A program made the translations under genes and the position numbers. From an uncultured bacterium (GTDB lineage: Bacteria; Bacteroidota; Bacteroidia; Bacteroidales; Bacteroidaceae), in NCBI GenBank assembly GCA_905215345.1, contig CAJMPR010000004.1, positions 1 to 64,000 of the forward strand: a DNA stretch of 64,000 bases, in the 5' to 3' direction. The stretch's first letter is position 1; the number at the start of each line of letters is the position of its first letter. Positions 60,527 to 64,000 of the stretch are shown piece after piece. The notes below the pieces were generated by a model. That model had not been told where the DNA came from. It worked only from the letters and a program-made list of their open reading frames with translations, and ran no database searches.

Positions 60527-61009
60527 TTATTTACTTACTTCACTGGGACGTAATCCGAATGATCTGCAAGTCATGTCCTCTACTTTCACTTCCCATATTT
60601 TCACGTTACGTACGGCAGGTTCCGAGTATCCGAATTTATCATTGGTATATTGCTTCATGACAATATCAAGTATCCGGTATTTTTCATCCATATCTTCTAT
60701 GAAACGTACTTTACCGCGGCAAACAACGCTACGCGACTTCATGCTGTAGCTACACGCTACCTGTTTGTGCATATACACCAACTCGTGCCCTTCGCAAAAG
60801 TTGATGCAGATCTGCGGATGCTTTGTCACCATCTCTACTTTACTGCCTTCGGGACCGGAATGCAGGTAAATAATTCCATCTTGCCAGGCAAAGTTCATGG
60901 GTATTACATAGGGATTGCCCTCATGGTCGGTGATACCGACTGTACAGTAAGGGCATTTACGGATAATTTCCTCTATCTGTGCAGGGTTTTCGATAGTAAT
61001 TGTCTTCAT
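60527..61009 (-). CDS. Pyridoxamine 5'-phosphate oxidase-like flavoprotein (NimA-related)
   Basis: 160-residue FMN-binding split barrel: CTVGITDHEGNPYVIPMNFA, IIYLHSGPEGSKVEMVTKHP, QICINFCEGHELVY, SVVCRGKVRFIEDMDEKYRI. It resembles the Pyridox_ox_2/NimA group, some members of which reduce 5-nitroimidazoles; whether this one does cannot be read from sequence. It starts 35 bp after rnr on the same strand, so it may be co-transcribed. Confidence 0.87.
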   Translation of the reverse strand: MKTITIENPAQIEEIIRKCPYCTVGITDHEGNPYVIPMNFAWQDGIIYLHSGPEGSKVEMVTKHPQICINFCEGHELVYMHKQVACSYSMKSRSVVCRGKVRFIEDMDEKYRILDIVMKQYTNDKFGYSEPAVRNVKIWEVKVEDMTCRSFGLRPSEVSK

Positions 61010-61044
61010 TTCTTTCTTATCTCCTTGTCAACTCGTTTCCTTAA

Positions 61045-63192
61045 CTATTCTATCAGTGCGAAATCCAACTGTTTCTTCTCCAAGTTGGCGCGTGCTACCT
61101 TGATGGTAATTGCATCACCCAGACTGTATGTGCGCTTTTTGCGTCGTCCGCGCAGGCAATAATTTTTCTCGTCGAATTCGTAGTAATCATCATCCAGGTC
61201 GCGGATAGGAATCATACCTTCGCATTTATTCTCGTTCAGCTCTACATAAAGTCCCCATTCCGTAACTCCGGAGATTACTCCATCATAAGTTTGTCCCAAA
61301 CGTTCCGTCATGTACTCTACCTGCTTATATTTGATAGAAGCGCGTTCTGCATTAGCGGCAATTTGCTCCATGTTGCTGGAATGTTCGCAAAGGGCTTCGT
61401 ATTTCTGCTCCGAAACACTGCGCCCGCCAAAATCGATGTACTTAGTCAGTAGACGATGTACCATCATATCAGGATAACGGCGGATGGGCGAAGTGAAGTG
61501 GGTATAGTAATCGAACGCCAATCCGTAGTGCCCGATGTTGTGCACAGAGTAACGTGCTTTCTGCATAGCGCGGATAGATACGGTTTCAATAAGGTTTTCC
61601 TCTTTCTTGCCCTGAATGTCGTCCAGCAAGTGATTGATGGATTTGGAAACATCTGTCTTTGTTCCACTGGTACGCAGCTTGTAACCAAAGCGGGCGATAA
61701 ACTGAGCCAGATTATCCAACTTTTCCGGGTCAGGGAGGTCATGGATACGATAAGGCAGCACTTTGGCCTTTTTACTTTTAGGTACTCGTCCTATTTTCTC
61801 GGCAACCGTGCGGTTGGCAAGTAACATGAACTCCTCTATCAGTTTGTTGGCGTCTTTTGATTCTTTGAAGTAAACGCTGATGGGCTTGCCTTTCGCATCT
61901 ATCTCAAACTTTACTTCGTAACGGTCAAAGTTGATGGCACCGGCTTTAAAACGGCCTTCGCGCAATATCTTTGCCAGTTTGTCCAATTGGAGAATCTCGT
62001 CCTTATAGTCGCCTTTTCCGGTTTCAATAACCTGCTGTGCCTCTTCATAGGTAAAGCGACGGTCGGATTTGATGACGGTATGTACTACGCGTGATTCTTT
62101 CACCTCCCCCTTCTCATTCATATTGAAAACGACAGAATACGCCAGTTTCTCTTCGTCAGGGCGAAGCGAGCAGATGAAGTTACACAAACGTTCGGGCAAC
62201 ATAGGGATGGTGCGGTCTACGAGATAGACGGAAGTGGCACGTTTCTCGGCTTCCTTGTCGATGATACCACCTTCGGGTACATAGTGGGTTACGTCGGCAA
62301 TGTGTACACCTACTTCCCAAAGTCCTTCTTTCAGTTTGCGGATGGACAAGGCGTCGTCGAAGTCCTTGGCATCCTTCGGGTCTATGGTGAAGGTGGTTAC
62401 CTTGCGGAAGTCCTCACGTTTTGCATATTCCTCGGAGGGGATTTCTGCCGGTATTTTGTCGGCAGCCTTTTCTACGGCAACCGGATATACATAGGGTAAA
62501 CCGAATTCTGCCAGGATAGCATGCATTTCGGTAGTATTCTCACCCGCTTTACCCAGAATGTCAATAACTTGTCCGATGGGGTTCTTTGCCTTATCCGGCC
62601 ATTCCACTACTTTTACAATAGCTTTATCACCGGTTTTTCCGCCTTTCAACTTCTCTTTGGGAATAAAGATGTCATTGGCGAGTGTACGGTTTTCTGTTAC
62701 GAGGAAGGCGTATGAATTGGCTACTTCGAGTGTGCCGACAAACGTATCATTGGCACGTTCCAATATTTCGATAACTTCACCTTCGGCTTCGCGCCCACGG
62801 CGTTTTGCATAAAAAGCAATGCGTACCTTGTCATTGTTCATGGCATGTGCCGAGTTGCGTTCGGCAACGAATATCGGATCACCTCCACCTTCGGGGATGA
62901 ACGAATTCTTTCCATTGCTTTTACGCTGGAAAGTACCGGTCATTTCCACGCCGTGATTGTTCAGTTTATATTTATGCTTGTCCACCTCCGTGATATAGTC
63001 ATCGTCCGATAGTTCGGACAAGATATCCATACACAGCATTTTCAAGGGGTGTGTAGTGAGGTGAAGTTGTTCAAATATGTATTTCAGAGACAGTACTTCG
63101 TCGGTTTTAGCATGGAAAAACTCCATGATTGCGGCAACAAGCTCTTTCTTTTTCATTCGTTTGCCGGCTTTTTTTTCTTTCTTCTTAGCCAT
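61045..63192 (-). CDS. rnr: Ribonuclease R
   Basis: 3'-5' exoribonuclease of the RNase II superfamily, 715 residues. N-terminal helical/HTH part (~1-75), cold-shock OB domains (~80-230), catalytic RNB domain with TFTIDPKDAKDFDDALSIRK (metal Asp cluster), YVPEGGIIDKEAEKRATSVY, and HYTHFTSPIRRYPDMMVHRL, then the S1 domain (GVISGVTEWGLYVELNE). The start is MAKKKEKKAGKRMKKKEL, a basic N-terminus. Confidence 0.96.
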   Translation of the reverse strand: MAKKKEKKAGKRMKKKELVAAIMEFFHAKTDEVLSLKYIFEQLHLTTHPLKMLCMDILSELSDDDYITEVDKHKYKLNNHGVEMTGTFQRKSNGKNSFIPEGGGDPIFVAERNSAHAMNNDKVRIAFYAKRRGREAEGEVIEILERANDTFVGTLEVANSYAFLVTENRTLANDIFIPKEKLKGGKTGDKAIVKVVEWPDKAKNPIGQVIDILGKAGENTTEMHAILAEFGLPYVYPVAVEKAADKIPAEIPSEEYAKREDFRKVTTFTIDPKDAKDFDDALSIRKLKEGLWEVGVHIADVTHYVPEGGIIDKEAEKRATSVYLVDRTIPMLPERLCNFICSLRPDEEKLAYSVVFNMNEKGEVKESRVVHTVIKSDRRFTYEEAQQVIETGKGDYKDEILQLDKLAKILREGRFKAGAINFDRYEVKFEIDAKGKPISVYFKESKDANKLIEEFMLLANRTVAEKIGRVPKSKKAKVLPYRIHDLPDPEKLDNLAQFIARFGYKLRTSGTKTDVSKSINHLLDDIQGKKEENLIETVSIRAMQKARYSVHNIGHYGLAFDYYTHFTSPIRRYPDMMVHRLLTKYIDFGGRSVSEQKYEALCEHSSNMEQIAANAERASIKYKQVEYMTERLGQTYDGVISGVTEWGLYVELNENKCEGMIPIRDLDDDYYEFDEKNYCLRGRRKKRTYSLGDAITIKVARANLEKKQLDFALIE

Positions 63193-63396
63193 AATGTAAT
63201 AATTATTTAATATGCTGATATTCTAATTGTGCTGATTGGCTACGCAAAGACATTCCGCAGGGGTATTAGCACATTGGCACATCATCTATCTGCAAAGTAA
63301 ACAAATAATTGTTTTCCGTAGTTCAATCTGCCCTCAAAATCTTGTTATCCGACTGAAAATAATACTGGAACATCTGTTAGTAACGGATTTATGTAC

Positions 63397-63476
63397 TATA
63401 TTTGCCGAGCGAAGATAAGCTGCACCTCGGCAAAAACAAGCAAGTTTGCTTTTACTCTCGGTTTGCATTATCTTTG
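63397..63476 (+). promoter_or_regulatory. Tandem promoters with hairpin upstream of the CDF gene
   Basis: Upstream -7-like TATATTTG (63397-63404) overlaps a hairpin, TTTGCCGAG (63401-63409) with CTCGGCAAA (63426-63434). Then AAGCAA-GT-TTGCTT (63439-63452) and a second, better promoter: TTTG (63445-63448), 20-bp spacer, TATCTTTG (63469-63476), 17 bp before the ATG. The rest of the 300-bp gap 63193-63396 shows no gene. Confidence 0.55.
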
Positions 63477-63492
63477 CAACGACTTAGCCAGA

Positions 63493-64000
63493 ATGAAGAT
63501 GGAAATGCAACCTGTAAACAGAGAAGATGTTGCCCGGGAAAAAGGTATTTATCGGGTGACGATTGTAGGAAGTGTAGTGAATTTCCTCTTGCTTCTTTTT
63601 AAGTTCTTTGCCGGTATTGCCGGGCATAGTGCCGCCATGTTGGCTGATGCCGTCCATTCATTATCTGATTTTGTAACGGATATTATCGTAATCGTCTTTG
63701 TTCGTATTTCTTCAAAGCCCGAAGATGCAGGGCACGATTACGGTCATGGTAAATATGAAACCCTGGCTACGGCTATTATCGGTATTGTCTTATTGTTTGT
63801 GGGGCTTGGCATTTTCTGGAATGGCGCTTCGTCTATCTACGATTTTATGCAGGGAGGTTCTTTGCAGGAACCGGGTATGTTGGCATTGATAGCTGCGTTG
63901 GTTTCTATTGTTCTTAAAGAAGCACTCTATCAATATACAGTATATGAGGCTAAGAAATTGAACTCACAGGCTGTCGTTGCCAATGCATGGCATCACCGGA
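63493..64000 (+). CDS. Cation diffusion facilitator family transporter, 3' partial
   Basis: First 169 codons of a CDF metal/proton antiporter, cut by the window end. TM1 VGSVVNFLLLLFKFFAGIAG, TM2 with the metal site LADAVHSLSDFVTD (Asp and the H-x3-D motif), the linker HDYGHGKYETLA typical of the family, TM3 IIGIVLLFVGLGIFWNG and TM4 LALIAALVSIVLKEALYQY, which carries the second-site Glu/Asp region. It exports Zn2+, Fe2+ or related ions. The ATG at 63493 lies 17 bp after a strong -7 box. Confidence 0.9.
   Translation, partial: MKMEMQPVNREDVAREKGIYRVTIVGSVVNFLLLLFKFFAGIAGHSAAMLADAVHSLSDFVTDIIVIVFVRISSKPEDAGHDYGHGKYETLATAIIGIVLLFVGLGIFWNGASSIYDFMQGGSLQEPGMLALIAALVSIVLKEALYQYTVYEAKKLNSQAVVANAWHHR

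Overview
The window reads as the chromosome of a gut-type Bacteroides (Bacteroidales). The signs are a complete SusC/SusD polysaccharide utilisation locus (PUL) with a hybrid two-component regulator, Bacteroidetes promoters with a TAnnTTTG -7 box, a SAM-II-type metK leader, an NVEALA peptide gene, DUF4271/DUF6427/DUF2723 membrane proteins and EpsC-type serine acetyltransferase. No rRNA, integrase, transposase or CRISPR array was seen. The window opens inside or just after a broken 5' end of the regulator gene and closes inside a cation-efflux gene.

Positions 1-31151 (all + strand) form one PUL of 15 genes. Order: hybrid two-component sensor (5' incomplete), GH2-like enzyme, double SGNH/SASA acetylesterase, a 1006-residue clan GH-A-like enzyme with two F5/8C domains and a DNRLRE domain, SusC, SusD, a BACON/DUF1566 surface lipoprotein, a GH50/agarase-like lipoprotein, a GH88-DUF2264 fusion, a serine-type sulfatase, a GH43 enzyme with F5/8C and FN3, a second sulfatase, two stand-alone DUF2264 proteins and a GH105. 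The set points to a sulfated and probably acetylated glycan rich in uronic acid. The two surface hydrolases would make oligosaccharides, SusC/D would import them, and periplasmic sulfatases, esterases, uronidases (GH88, GH105, and DUF2264, which I relate to GH154) and GH2/GH43 would finish them. I recognise no polysaccharide lyase, so the source of unsaturated uronate for GH88/GH105 is an open question. kduI-kduD (39.3-41.0 kb), next to a DUF4861 lipoprotein, could convert the released 5-keto-4-deoxyuronate.

Positions 31235-42366 hold a secreted EEP-fold hydrolase, metK behind a SAM-II-like aptamer, a LOG-DUF4271-hemD operon, rnpA-yidD-TatD, tyrS, tRNA-Gln(TTG) and kduI-kduD-DUF4861. Positions 42464-57436 are almost entirely on the minus strand: polysaccharide deacetylase, DUF2723 membrane protein, a frameshifted nucleotidyltransferase remnant, znuC/znuA, an MnmD-like methyltransferase, DedA, DUF6427, purD, a dipeptidyl-peptidase IV-like protein, a THUMP RNA methyltransferase with a repetitive basic tail, and cysE, divergent from cysK (+). 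Next come an NVEALA peptide plus beta-propeller lipoprotein module, a NimA-like flavoprotein, rnr, and a 3'-partial cation diffusion facilitator.

The intergenic DNA is unusually rich in repeats. There are three copies of one palindromic element abutting stop codons, a ~175-bp MITE-like palindrome, a nested palindrome at 5.7 kb, three unrelated arrays of 21-22-bp tandem repeats, and ATTAGTGATTAGTG-type palindromes. Repeat sequence also lies inside two reading frames (znuC and the MnmD-like gene) as in-frame insertions. A 70-nt hairpin with compensatory base-pair changes occurs twice, flanking the NVEALA module.
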